Assembly (NCBI GenBank): GCA_947646735.1
Contig: CANTFK010000799.1
Coordinates: 62,001 to 126,000 of the forward strand
Origin: Peronospora farinosa
Taxonomy: Eukaryota > Oomycota > Peronosporomycetes > Peronosporales > Peronosporaceae
Reading direction: 5' to 3'
Length of the DNA stretch: 64,000 bases
Every line of letters starts with the position of its first letter. The stretch's first letter is position 1. Below are positions 10,434 through 21,879 of the stretch, piece after piece. Both the position numbers and the translations under genes were made by a program. The notes beneath the pieces are model-generated. The model had not been told where the DNA came from and searched no databases. It worked only from the letters and a program-made list of their open reading frames with translations.

Positions 10434-11879
10434 ATGCCACCGAAACGTGGCAAGGCTAATGGGTCGCCTGCAAAGGCGGCCATTCAGTCCAGCAATAAGC
10501 GCACGCGCCGCGATTTATCGCAGCCGTCGCAAAGTGCTTCAGACACTGAGGTGAATCTTCCATCTCACTATAATGTGGATGAAGATCCATCTCTCATTGT
10601 AGACTACAATGAGACTACGCCATTGCCATCACCCCAAAGTGGCGATGAGCAAAGCGCATTGATGGGACATATGTCCCCATTATTTGAGGCACCCGTCCTT
10701 GAGGGAGCATCTACGCTTCGTGCAAGCGAAGGTAAAGCCTCGTCGCCTGCGCCTACGAGCGCAGCGACCAAGACCGAGCACGCTACCTCGAAAGGAGTAG
10801 TCGCGACTCAGTCAGATGTGACTCCTCAAGCTGATGTCTTGACAATCCATAATGGAGAGTCAGACTCAGGTGAGTGTGAGCTTAAAGCTCCACCAAGTAC
10901 ACCGTCGGCCTCACTAGTCCGCCGTCGCGAGGACGGCTACGTGAGTGGTGGCTTGCCACCAATGCCACCTCCATCTAAGTGTATGAAATCGGATGGGTCT
11001 AGTGCAGCGCTTTTGCAGCGTGCAACTCTTGACGCTCATAAGTTTTATAGCGTCTTTCCCTTGTGGAAAAAGCAGGGCAAAGCACTTGGTCGTGCTTTCC
11101 CAATTCCAGTCGTGCTGCGTTCTAACGAAACAGCCGACGAATATGAAGCTGAACTTCGGCGCCGTGTAACGTTGCATGTAGATGCAGCGAAACAACGGTC
11201 GCAGCGAATCATCTTCGCCATGAAGCGTGCGCATGAAATTATGGGCGGTAAGCGACCCCCAATTGATTCTCGCCACGCTTCTTCTGCTAGTCCATCCGGA
11301 CCTAGCAGAAAGAAGACAGCTGGTGCTGCTTCACATAAGCAGCCACCAGCCCAGGAACGTCAACGCGCAAAGCGTCCACAGGCTCCCACGAGTCAAAGCT
11401 CGTTGGGTAACCCTTCCATTGGACAAGGATTTGGAGCTTTCGCTTCACAAACCGGTGGGCCAACAGCCTTCCAACAAGGAAGCGCGTGTTCCCATCCGTG
11501 TCCACCAACACAGGTGGCGCCCGATAGGAGTGGCGATTACGCCCACCTACTCGCGGCTGCCTACCCTGCTGCTGTTCAGTCGCAAGCTGAGTCCGCTGCG
11601 CTGAAGAGTCAGGTGACAGATCTCGAGAGTCAAGTCTCGCGACTGACCTCGGATCTGCGCGATGTGAGGGCGAGGGATCGTCAGGGGTATGACCGCCTGA
11701 AGACCCGCTTGGACATCTTAGAGCGACTGGTGATGAGAGACCCGCGTCAAGCGCGGAGTCCTCCTCGATCGCCGAGTCCTCTATCGCCTCGTTCGTATAC
11801 GGGGAGCCTCTCGGCTTCCTCGTCGCCTGATCGGTCGCGACGCTCGACTCACAGTCGACGTCACCATCGGTCTCGTTAG
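10434..11879 (+). CDS. Antisense ORF protein of retrotransposon A2 (aORF), 481 aa
   Basis: It has the same length and layout as the A1 aORF: basic N-terminus, acidic Ser-Pro region with SLIVDY, FPIPVV core, Q/S/P-rich linker, coiled coil and Arg-Ser tail. It overlaps the 3' end of A2 pol by 578 nt in convergent orientation. Compared with A1 there are roughly 17 amino acid changes, many in the linker, and no frameshift or stop, although pol on the other strand has several. Function is unknown. Nuclear localisation and nucleic-acid binding are plausible from composition only. Confidence 0.7.
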   Translation: MPPKRGKANGSPAKAAIQSSNKRTRRDLSQPSQSASDTEVNLPSHYNVDEDPSLIVDYNETTPLPSPQSGDEQSALMGHMSPLFEAPVLEGASTLRASEGKASSPAPTSAATKTEHATSKGVVATQSDVTPQADVLTIHNGESDSGECELKAPPSTPSASLVRRREDGYVSGGLPPMPPPSKCMKSDGSSAALLQRATLDAHKFYSVFPLWKKQGKALGRAFPIPVVLRSNETADEYEAELRRRVTLHVDAAKQRSQRIIFAMKRAHEIMGGKRPPIDSRHASSASPSGPSRKKTAGAASHKQPPAQERQRAKRPQAPTSQSSLGNPSIGQGFGAFASQTGGPTAFQQGSACSHPCPPTQVAPDRSGDYAHLLAAAYPAAVQSQAESAALKSQVTDLESQVSRLTSDLRDVRARDRQGYDRLKTRLDILERLVMRDPRQARSPPRSPSPLSPRSYTGSLSASSSPDRSRRSTHSRRHHRSR

Positions 11880-14800
11880 ACCGATGTGGATATGTAATCT
11901 CTTCTGGATCAACATACCGTTTCAGACGACCCACGTAGAATACGGGGTGCGTCTTCATATACGGTGGGAGAGTGAGCCTATACTTTAGGTCTCCAACTTC
12001 TTCAACCACTGTAAAGGGCTCAATGAATCGGGGCAATAGCTTAGTAATACCACCAGGTAGTACAGAAATTGCATGTTTCGGTAGAGTAGCAGTACTAAAT
12101 AGCACTATGTCCCCCACACTAAAGTGCTCATTGTTTTTGCGACCATGCTGGTATGCATATTGTTTTTGCTTGTCCTGTTCGCTTGCCATCGCGTCACGGA
12201 CTTTACGTGTGATGGCTAATCGCTCATTCACAAAGCGCTGAGCTTCGCTCACGCTTTCAGCATCCAGCTCGCCTATGACGCCTCCAAGAGGTCGTTCATG
12301 GGTCGACGCTGTTGATAACACTACAGTGTCATCATCAAGGAGCACTGGCATTTCTTGCCGTGCCTCCTCTGTGACACCTATAGGTGTCGTGACCACTGTT
12401 AAACTACAGTGTCACTAGGGCAACCTTGGCCCTCTTTGGCATTCGCACCGAGGGGCCCTCCCCCACTAAGACTCGGGCTGCGCACAAACGAGACTGGCGT
12501 TTGAGGATGACGCAGTCCGTTAATGTAAAACGGTGTTTCACCCGTACTGGCGTGAACACTGTTATTAATAGCGAACTCCACGAATGACAATTGCTTGCTC
12601 CATTCTTTGGGAGTCGCTACTGTACGCAACACATCCGCCACGACTCGATTGGCCCGTTCTGTTTGGCCATCGGTCTGGGGATGATCAGCGGTTGACATGT
12701 GAAGCTTGCTACCCAGAAGCTCAAACACATGTCGCCAAAAACCCGACGTAAAACGCGGATCCCCGTCCGATACTATGGACTCGGGCATCCCGTGTAGTCG
12801 ATACACGTGATCCAGCAACAAGAGGGCAGCCTCTTTTCCTGAGATCTTGGTGCTACATGGTGCCAAATGCACCATCTTGCACAGTATGTCTACAAAGACG
12901 ACGAGTCCCGTCCTGCCTTTATGGTCAGGCGGTAAGCCAAACATGAAGTCCAAACTGACCGAATTCCACATTCAGTTAGAATCGGCAGTGACTTCAATGG
13001 CGCACTGTTCGAAGGTGCAGGCTTTATGCGCTGACACTCTTCGCAAGAGCGAATATAGTTGGCCACCCACCGATATAGGTGGGGCCACCAAAATTCCTCT
13101 GACACTCGTAAGAATGTCTTTTCATGGACCAGATGTCCACTAGATGGCGCATCATGGCACTTGTGAAGTATCATCAGCTTGAGATCTGTGTCATGAGAGA
13201 CATAGATTCTCAAGGGATCACAGGGTGACAGTTGATGCCATAACAGTCCATCACTGTAACTAAAGCGATTTAGTTTCGCTTTGAGGTGCGACGGAAGGGT
13301 AACCTTTCGTCCACCAAAATGATCCAACAGCAGGCGACAATGTTCGTCCTGACTGTAACACTCCTTTATATCGGAGGCCATTGAGCTCGTCACATGGTAG
13401 GCCTTCATGGCTGCCAATGTTGACGACTCAACTTGTGCTTTCGCACGAGACACACTTTCCTGGTGCCTTGCCTCGAAGTCTGGTCTGCGCGATAACGCGT
13501 CAGCCAAGACATTCGACTTACCCGGCTTATAAACAACTTTGAAATTAAATTCAGAGAAGAATGTTAGCCATCTCGCCATTCTCGGCGAAAGGTGCGGTGA
13601 ATTTATAGCGGTCCGCAGTGATGCGTGATCCGTATAAACCACAAAAGGTTCGGTGCCCAAGAGATGCACCCGAAACTTCACAAGGGCAGACTTAATTGAA
13701 AGTAGCTCCTTGTCATGCACAGAGTAATTCAGCTTTGCGGCTTCCATAAGCCGAGACTGATACGAAATGACACGGTCAACGCCGTCGTCATCCTTCTGCA
13801 TGAGCGCGCTGCCGATTGCAAAATTGCTTGCATCGCAGACGACGCTAAAGGGCTTATCCGCGTCTGTCAATGCCAAAATCGGTGCCTCTACAAGAGATTG
13901 CTTCACTGAAGTGAACGCATCTTCTTGTTCCTTTGATTAAGTCCATTCTGTATCCTTTTTCAAAAGATCAGACAATGGCTTAGTCTGCTCCGCATAATTC
14001 TTGCTGTACTTATGCAAGTAAGTAGTGAGCCCAAGGAATTGGCGCAGATCCTTCACATTACGTGGGACTGGCCATTCCTTTACAGCCTTTACCTTTCTGG
14101 GTCTGCTCGTACACCATGTGCACCTACGAAGCAGCCCAGTACAGGTATCTCGGGGACCCCTATTACGCACTTTTGCAAGTTAACGTATAATTGGGCGTCA
14201 CCCAGAGTCTGCAACACAGCGTCTAAATGACGCTTGTGCGACTCTATCGCGCTCAGACCGTCCTCTGCCCTACTATGCACGAATACATCGTCAAAGTAAT
14301 GGGGCGCGTAGGCACGGTGCTGACGCATCACGTGAGCCACCACTCGGTTAAATGTTGCTGGAGCATTTTTCAACCCTTGTGGCATCACAAGCCACTCCCA
14401 CAGCATACCGCTTGGGGTGCTTACTGCCGTTTCGGCTACATCGGTACCTCTCATGAGAACCTGATAGTAGCCATCCTTCAGATCCAACGCGGAAAAGATA
14501 GTTGACTTTCCCATGGAATTCAACAAGACATCTTTCCGCGGGATCGGCGTTTGAGCCGGAATGGTGGCCGAGTTCAGCTTATTATAAGCATGAACCACGC
14601 GCCATCCACCCGTGGCTTTACGCATACAGAAGGTAGGGCTGCAGTGAGGCGACTTGCTCTCACGTATATGTCCCGCCTTAGCTCGCTTGTCGAAGAACTC
14701 ATCGATGTAATCGACTTGTTCCTTCGGCAACGGCCATTGCCTGGTCACATGCCAGGCTCCAGGTCAATCTCGTGCCTGATGCCCCTATCGGCCGGTAGGC

Positions 14801-16106
14801 GGCTCAGCACTTCTGCTGGAAACACATCACGGTGTTTCCACAGAACATCATCGAACAGGCTGTCCTTCAAGGCATCCCAGCCTTGAGCAGCTAACCGTTT
14901 CTTCTTGTCGGTTTCCAAAGACGCTCTCATCCATTGTGGATGAAGAGCAACAGTCCACCACGTTCTCTTCTGGAACTGGTGCGACTATCTCGTGGATCTT
15001 TCCTTCCTTAAATTTGGACAGGAACAGATCCCCACGTCATCTGCGAGAGATTTAATATCTCCTCGGCAGATGCCAAGACAAGTTGGAGCACCTCAACTGA
15101 GGATGCCTCCGGCATTTAGTCTTCGACGGCCTCGAACAACTCGCTTGTAGGTCCGTCCTCATGGACCGATACTAATCCAAGGGTCACTCGTTTCGACGTG
15201 CCCTTGATCGTCTTAATACGTCTGGTGCTCGTTCTTCGAGTCACCACGACCTTTGACCTGGAAGATGGTGTCGTTGCTATCTCAGCTAACGCACTCCTTC
15301 CAATCGCACCAGGCTCATGGCTCTGTACCGGTTCTTGTGGCGCTTGACTTCCTGTCAGACCACCATCAACTGCCACAGGCTCTCGGCTCTGTGCAGGACT
15401 ATTGGACGAATGACTACCTGTCATCGCCCCATTCACTACACCAGTCTTTTCGACCTGGGTAGGAATATGTGTCACCTGTCTTTCTGCCAGGGCACTTCCA
15501 ACTACACCACTCTTTTCGAGCTGGGTAGTTCCTGGTGCCGATTGACTACCTTCATCGCACCCTCGATTGTGTTGGACACAGCATCAGCCACATAAGCCTC
15601 TCGCAAGTGCACATCCTTTTCGGTGTCTTGCGTAGAGCTAGCGACTGTGCGTGTACGCCAGTCTATCCATGGTTGGTGTTTAGCCAACCAAGGCATGCCT
15701 AGGATGAGGTCATACGGACTCTCCATACCTGTGAGCTTCTCTTTACAAGAGAAGTCACTGAAACTGAAGGCGAGTTCAGCTTGAAATCCCTCCGATTTAA
15801 CGAGCGCGCCGTTCGCTAAACGAACGATCGCCTCTTCTCGCTTGCCATCCTGGCAAAGCGACTCATAACTCGCCGGTCTATTTTTCAGAGCCGCGAGTTT
15901 CACAAAGTTTTGTGATGCACCCGAATACACGAGAAGGGTCATCACTTGGTCATAGCCTCTTACGCGAGCGCTATAGACCAAAAGGGTTGAGATCCGACCT
16001 TTCGGAACCTCAGGGACTATGCTACCCATTTGTTCGATCACTCTGAACTTAGGGGTAGCTTCAGAGTCCGCGACAGTAGGGCATCCCGCCTCTACTGCGC
16101 TTCCGC
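11302..16106 (-). pseudogene. pol: Broken pol polyprotein gene of A2
   Basis: The domain order is as in A1. The protease-like region (16041-15502) again has YSGAS in place of the catalytic Asp triad. RT (14748-14089) has the YFDD motif; RNase H and the HHCC finger lie in 13906-12971; the integrase core is in 12971-12399; the tail and chromodomain are in 12396-11302. Lesions shared with A1 are the deletion before the RT block (near 14750), the frame change after VRADPER (near 14090), the TAA near 13940, and the -1 change between integrase core and tail (near 12398). A private frameshift lies near 12965 in the integrase, and another near 15490. Confidence 0.9.
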
Positions 16107-16113
16107 ATTTCCC
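16074..16113 (-). promoter_or_regulatory. Programmed -1 frameshift signal between gag and pro (A2)
   Basis: In the gag frame the heptamer G GGA AAT (16113-16107) fits X XXY YYZ. A 9-nt spacer follows, then a hairpin (16097-16074) with CAGTAG/CTACTG and GGC/GCC pairs and one bulged base. The gag stop TAG (16094-16092) lies in the hairpin. The -1 frame is open from the heptamer into the protease ORF at 16041. B1 has the analogous signal. Confidence 0.65.
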
Positions 16114-17173
16114 GACTTGTTGGGGGTCGGATCTGAACCCGTGAGACGTGCACAGTTCTTCGAACCACCCATCGGGTTGGAAGACTTCTTGCTGGCTGCC
16201 CTAGCACCAGCAGCAACTTTGGCATAGCAGCGAGCCATCATATGGCCTCGTTTGCCGCACTTGTAGCAGATCACATCTGCATTGCCTAACTCCATAGGAG
16301 TGGCATCAGACTTCTCGGTCGACGGCTTATAATAAGCTGTCGCCGAGGCGCTGTTGTAGGATTGCTCCTCAACTAAGGCAATGTCAATTTGCCTCTTCCA
16401 TCGTCGCTGGCACCTTTCTGAAAAGGGCCTGACGCGATGGGCCATGCCTAAGTCCATTCATGAACGTGGCCACCTTAATACGTTCTGGTATCGTTTCCCC
16501 ATTGATGGACGCCGACAGCGAACGCATCTCCTGCACAAACTCTTGCAGAGAGCGTTTCGCCTGTCGTGCTCCAAAGAAGCGCGCCATAAGCAACACTTCT
16601 TTGTTAGGCGGCTGATACATGGCGCGAATATTTGCCTTAAAGATCGCCCATGATGGAAATGCATCAGCATTTGCCATCAGCGCAAAGTATGCCCGCTCTG
16701 AAGCTTTGCCACGCAAATTGGACATGGCATACGACACCATTCTGGTGTCATCTTCGATGAGCTGCGCCACTCTACATTGCTCCACTGCTAATAACCAGTG
16801 AACAATCGTGTGAGGGCTAGTTCCATCGAACTTCGGAGGGTCCATCCGAATGGGCCTCGGTTGAGCAGGCCGGGCAGAGAGCGTCTCAACAGTTCTGTTG
16901 AGCGCCTCATTACGTGCCTGCTCAAGCCTAAGCTCATCCTGAGTCTTAGTGATGGACTCAGCGGTGGCTTGGCTGTTTACCTCGGACGCGTTTCTACGCT
17001 GTCCGAGCACAAACGCCTCAATTTGCTGCAACTGAGCAACATGTTGCTCAGGAAGACAATGCAAGAGGTTGACCCAAGGCTTGTTCGCCAAGTCCCTGCG
17101 CCATATGCTCTACCAACTCCCTATGATGTTGGGAGAGGTGAGGGAAGTCTCTCCAGTCCATGTTAAGAACCAT
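16092..17173 (-). pseudogene. gag: gag of A2, frameshifted
   Basis: The reading frame can start at ATG 17173 or 17161 (MDWRDFPHLSQHH, similar to DDFRHLSDLEWN in B1 Gag). It shifts near 17050 and continues in the ORF to 16384, with a capsid-type region including FMNGLRHGPSRQALF. A one-base insertion near 16386-16390 then shifts it again, after which a CCHC knuckle (CYKCGKRGHMMARC) follows. The C-terminus ends at the frameshift signal. Two lesions make it nonfunctional as read. Confidence 0.85.
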
Positions 17174-17212
17174 ATTAACCACACGCACGCTCAGAGAGAC
17201 GGGACTTGGAAA

Positions 17213-17232
17213 GGACTACTAGTACTACCAAG
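17213..17232 (-). other. Primer-binding site region of A2
   Basis: Directly inside the 5' LTR the - strand reads CTTGGTAGTACTAGTAGTCC. The TGG start fits a tRNA 3' CCA. B1 has TGGTAGCACTTCGTGGTCC in the same place. I cannot name the primer tRNA. Confidence 0.5.
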
Positions 17233-17833
17233 TGTAGACGGGCACTTCTACGAAGTTGCCTCGTGCTACTAGCACACACCTTCAGCACAAGCAAGGAAGC
17301 GGTTATACCGTCTTACCTTCGCGTGCGAGGGTGGTTATGCGGTTGGTCGACTGCTTAAGCAGTCGTACCACCAGTTGCCTCTCGCTTAAGAGAGAGTGCA
17401 ACGAGCTTCTAAAACAAGAAGTCACCGACGTCACGCAGAAGCTTTTTCAGCTTCTCGTGCGTGGCGCTTATGTTTAAGCAAATTCAAGACTGAGCTATAT
17501 TTAATGAATTATAACTTAATATACACTTAACTACTGATTAGCTATATATATATATAGAGATCGGATACGCGACTCTTTAGAAGCGTATCCTGTCGCATGA
17601 TCTTAAATCTAGATTTACGATCGCAACTGACGTCCTTCTGAGACGTCGCGATGCCTAGCTTCAACTAGCGTCATCCTTCTCATGTGAATTCATCAATGTA
17701 TATCACATTCACGAGGGTGGATCACATTTATGTATCGCACCCAAGTGACAGGTCAAAAGTAATCATGGATACTTTTAGACCAAACATTAAGTATATTACT
17801 TTATGTTTACGTGTAACTGGGTACCCTGTTACA
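17233..17833 (-). repeat. 5' LTR of A2
   Basis: This 601 bp copy is collinear with 9732-10328. Differences include a longer TA run (about 17545-17556) and several substitutions. Confidence 0.93.
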
Positions 17834-18492
17834 TATTGAGTCGTATCTCTGGAGTATACTACGATGGGTTGGGTTGGGTTTGGCGTTTACCGACGACTCC
17901 GACTCACTAAGATTTCATTACCCACGCCTAGGACTCAAACCCGTGGGTGTTTACCCATATTCACCCGCACAATAAAAATGCAGAGTTGCAGAATGGCATT
18001 TTCTACTACAGGTATAAGACAAAATAATATGGAAGGAAGAAAAAATTGCGAAAAGTGGTTATAAAAATATTCACACTCTTTGTCTTTTTTTAAGAAGTTT
18101 AAGCGGGCAAACTAGAGGGAAAAAATAGTGGTATATCTTGATTTAGATGGTGTTGCTACCGCAGGTGTCGGATCAGGTCGGAGGTACCGATTCCCCTCAA
18201 TACATTTCAAATTATCAGACATTGTTGCACAAGTATTAGATTGCTTTTTGCTCTGGCGATTCCTGGTTGTTTTCTGACTATTTTAATCAAATGTGAAATA
18301 ATTGTAAGTTTTAAGTACTTTATGCCTGCAAAAACAACACAACCTGCTTAGATTTTAAAGACAAAAGTAACCGAGCCATAATGACCATTGGAGTGATGGA
18401 CAAGTCCTGACTGCCTTTCATTAATTAATGTGGTGTCAGATGGAAAGCGATGAGTGACGGATGAAATTTTTGAATATTGATATTATGATTAA
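17834..18492. other. Stretch without recognisable gene; G-rich foldback at its start
   Basis: Near 17864-17885 there are four TGGGT-type units. About 90 bp downstream lie complementary ACCC-rich runs (17938-17965), so the segment could fold back. The rest is A/T-rich and I see no coding signal. Confidence 0.4.
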
Positions 18493-18640
18493 GTGGAGCA
18501 TCTACAAGTCTCGTCGCCATTTGTATGGCATCGGCTGTATGTTGCAAGAGTGTCATCTCCTCCAATGTCAATGGGTACCACCTCGAGATTATCCAACTTA
18601 ATCAGAAGAACTGCAGTCATCGGCAGAGATTAATTATCTG
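18493..18640 (-). pseudogene. Internal fragment of M17 aminopeptidase gene
   Basis: Read on the - strand it resembles about 24700-24850 of the intact gene, including the segment that codes around residues 95-143, with several mismatches and a small deletion. It is isolated from other gene parts and noncoding. Confidence 0.75.
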
Positions 18641-18689
18641 AAATCTGCAAACGTTACACGAATATGTTAATTATGCGGTACCTCATGGG

Positions 18690-18900
18690 CAGGTCTAAGA
18701 AGGAGCGTGAGTACTTAAGACCTGTCGCTTGGGTGAGAAACACCATGTAACACTTTTGGTAATATAATACATAAATGGGAGTGATGCCCGTCTGGGACTA
18801 AGCGTCATCAAATGACGTCAGAATTGTTTCCTGTGATAATATACTATGTCCCGTAAAGATATTATAGATATCGACGTGTCACTTGCTGATTGGCCAGAGC
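18690..18900 (-). repeat. Degraded LTR fragment
   Basis: The stretch with AGTACTTAAGACCTGTCGCTTGGGTGAG (given as similarity only; about 18710-18737) and GCGTCATCAAATGACGTCA matches the reverse complement of the solo LTR at 37205-37804. A further block near 18870-18900 recurs in reverse at about 35961-35998, beside the second secreted-peptide gene. Confidence 0.65.
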
Positions 18901-19105
18901 ATTAGAATAAATCTAATCAGCAAAGTCCATGTCGATTTGTTGTCAGAGTATAAAAACTACAGGTCAGCTGGTAGAATCTTGTGAGCTTCCAAGTTTGGAT
19001 TGGCAGCTGCTTACAAGTTCGGATGACCGAGGAGCACTGATGTACAATTCCCAATTGGCATTGCGACCGTCACATCAAACAAGCATTTATCAAGGACGAC
19101 GCATC

Positions 19106-19270
19106 ATGAACTTATTCTACGGACTGGTCATCTCAGCTGTGGTTCTGCTGTGCGAGAATCCTGCTATGGGTGCCACAAGCAGTCTTCGTGAGAACAAGTC
19201 GCAAGGCTTCCCATCTCAGCCCGGTGGTTTGCCCGTGCCTCCCCCTAGATCGCACAAACCCTCACCCTAA
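19106..19270 (+). CDS. Small secreted peptide, RxLR-like family member, 54 aa
   Basis: The predicted peptide starts MNLFYGLVISAVVLLCEN, a clear signal peptide, followed by ATSSLRENK and a short Gly/Pro-rich tail. The related gene at 36330 reads RSLR where this one reads SSLR (residues 25-28). Start and upstream region (about 18970-19105) match the other locus closely, so the two are a duplicated pair. Oomycete RxLR proteins are secreted and can enter plant cells, but this copy lacks the first Arg and has no effector domain, so it may be a decayed or unrelated secreted peptide. Confidence 0.5.
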   Translation: MNLFYGLVISAVVLLCENPAMGATSSLRENKSQGFPSQPGGLPVPPPRSHKPSP

Positions 19271-21879
19271 CACTTCGGACAAAATGGCTTCTGGAAATTC
19301 GTTCGGTCGATCGCTTTTGCTGTCAAGATGTCACTATGGCGTGTAGTGTGAGAGTCGAGACATAGCACTCATGACATAAATGATAATACACGTTAGGTGC
19401 TGGTGTGGAAAACGCTTATGGCTCTTGCTTCATTCTGTGTTTATTGGTTTAAAAGGTTTCACAAACTAAACTAGAGCTTATTTCTGCATTAGGATTTGGC
19501 GTACCCAAGAAACGAACATACAGCACCATGGCCGATAAAATACGTGTTGACTTGCAAAGTTCTACGTGCATACAGTCAACATAGAAACTATTTTCCTATT
19601 CGTTCACATATACACTTCAGTCAAAGCATTGACCGTTGAAACAGATTCTATCAATAATTTGAGCTTATTTGGCAATGGTCTCACTTACACTACGCCGATG
19701 AAACCAAGCGAGGGTGATCCATCCATTGCTGGTCGTCGAGCTCTACAGCAGCAAAGACATGGCACCGAACTAGGACATTTCTGTATTCGCGAGTAGGCAT
19801 CGCTGATTGGAGTTCTGCCATGCCGTTCGACTTCAAACAGGAAGAATGGAAGTTGGGAAAACCTTTCCGGCTTTAGAAAGCAAGGACTCCGACCTGCTTA
19901 AGTCATTTTTGCCTTTCAGGCGTCCAATCTACCGCCGCTGCCCAGGATACCATCCAGGTTAGTAAGAAGTTGAGCGAGACAAAGATAACTTTGCCTGAGC
20001 AACTGCATTAAGCGTTCCTGCGTCCGGGGCCAATGTTGAGAACTATTTGAGAGCGAAGCTGGCAATAAGAACCGTTTCATTGGCGATCAAGACCCGCTGA
20101 ATCTACATAAAAAATGTCGGTGTGTCTGCTAAGGAACCATGACGCCGCGAATTATATCGGGGATGCGTTGGTGTTGCTTGCGATGGTAGCCAATTGCTCG
20201 GACCATGATATATATGAGTGGCATGTGCAGCCACTCAAGCGATGTGGAGGCATCATTTAGTACGAAAGCGCAGCAAAAGTTATTGCGAAGCAAACGTGAA
20301 CGTTTAGTTTGCGCAGCTATTGCAGAGGCAGAAATTATAGCAAGCAAGCTTACGCAGAACACAAATTCGGTAAAAGAAAGAAACTGCAATCATTGAAGGA
20401 TGTAAAATGAGGGACCTGCGACCTGGGGTTGTTCTTACGGGTGCAGAACCACCAGCTCGCTTCTGCCGTTCCAATGTCTTCATCAAGAATGTGAATGAAA
20501 GGAGTCTGTATCATAATAACGACTAAGACTTCTCGTGCCTACGTCGAATCAAGGATGTGAAAATGCTGATGGGGTTGACTGGCAAGGAAATCGACGAAGT
20601 TGGCCCCGTAAATTGGGCCGGTTTGGTTACGTCTAGCATCATCGATTAGACGCTGTGGGATGCCGCCGTCCTGCTATATTGAAATTGCCAACGACATGAA
20701 AAATGTTTTAAGCCATGCGAACTGGTTGCCGGTCTGTCTTCTGTTGCTGGAGACAACGCATGTCTACTTTGATGGTTTCTAAACCAGTGTGACTCCAAGT
20801 ATCTCAAGGACCAACGTGCTCTAATGGACGCCCTTGACGAAGAGGCCAAGCCGAATGACCTGCAGAAGCATCAGGATAGCTTTTGACTTTTTAATGGCTG
20901 CAAAAAAGTAGAAAGAACCGGATTGCCTTGTGCAGAACTTCGGGAGATACAAGGTCTCCTCAAAACTGAACGGCAGCCACGAGACAATCCTAATGAAGCG
21001 CAATATTGCTCTTACAATGAAACTGGAGCTTAAAGCGGTGTCAAGGCTATACTGGACTCGCTTAAAATTGATCAGTGTGGTACTAGCAAAAGATCTCGGT
21101 GAAGCTGTCATTGTTTGGCAATGTGAACGTTGATTTGAGTACGACAGAGGCCGCACCATCTACTCTATTTGTCACGGTGTTTTCGCGATTGGAACACTTA
21201 CGATAACAACTTATTGTCCTGGGATCGAACGCGTACCTTAAACCACAGCTCGGAGTGTTACGAGGTGAAGCATCTGACCTAGTGAATGAAGACAGAAAAC
21301 GGTGAAATCTCCCGTCATTAAATTGCCGCCTAATTAGTGGATTTCGTTGCCGTTTTCGCTATTACGGAGTTCTACACGCTTCTTGAAGGGTACAGAAATA
21401 CTTATTGTATAGACTCCATCAAGAACGACGTGTTAGCTACACTACGACAATCAAAGAGATCAATGGGCACGGAACTGATGCGAAACGAAAACAAAGCAGC
21501 GCTGAGACGGTATGGCAAACCGAGATAAATTTTACGAAGATGATGATGCATCTAACCCGAATGTGATCATGCGTCGTTGGTACTTACGTTTGCATTTCAA
21601 ATGGGAAGTAGCGTTGCTTCCTTTGTTTGTGGTACGCAATTTGCTGCTTTATGCGATAAAAGATCAATTTGTGACGCATAAGTCGATTTCGTCAAGCGAC
21701 ACGAAGACGAATTTTACCGAGGTAGATACACATCTATAGTGCGACAAGATACCAGAGCCATCCGATGCTGTATTCAGTGGTGTGGTGGGATCAGGTCACG
21801 ATACTGAAGTGCTCCGGTGTTTCTAGAGGGTGATCAATATATATCTCAACTCGATTAAGTGCTCAAACGCAAAGTACAT
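19271..21879. other. Decayed, stop-riddled region without an intact gene
   Basis: Several short ORFs with protein-like composition occur in different frames (for example near 19566-19796, 20580-20700 and 21340-21735), interrupted by stops. They suggest remnants of one or more genes, but I recognise none. The 3' flank of the secreted-peptide gene (to about 19420) is shared with 36585-36740. Confidence 0.4.

Larger units (their letters stand above)
9732..17833 (-). mobile_element. Ty3/gypsy chromodomain retrotransposon A2, full length
   Basis: The 8102 bp element runs on the - strand with both LTRs, leader, gag, a gag/pro frameshift signal, pol with chromodomain, and a convergent antisense ORF beside the 3' LTR. 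The five-base flanks are GTAGC (left) and TATTG (right), so there is no target-site duplication. This suggests rearrangement or recombination after insertion. Gag and pol contain frameshifts and stops, most of the pol ones shared with A1. The LTRs differ at more than a few sites, for example a TA expansion near 17545, so it is not a very recent insertion. Confidence 0.95.

Noticed and set aside
9732..17833. Inversion between A1 and A2 as explanation for the missing target-site duplication of A2
   Set aside because: Swapped flanks do not match: the reverse complement of the A1 right flank (CTAGT) differs from the A2 right flank (TATTG). The left flank of A1 is outside the window, so it stays untested.
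19566..19796. ORF with GRRALQQQ as a possible RxLR-type effector
   Set aside because: The N-terminus is a weak signal peptide at best, the motif does not fit RxLR, and the surrounding frames are full of stops.
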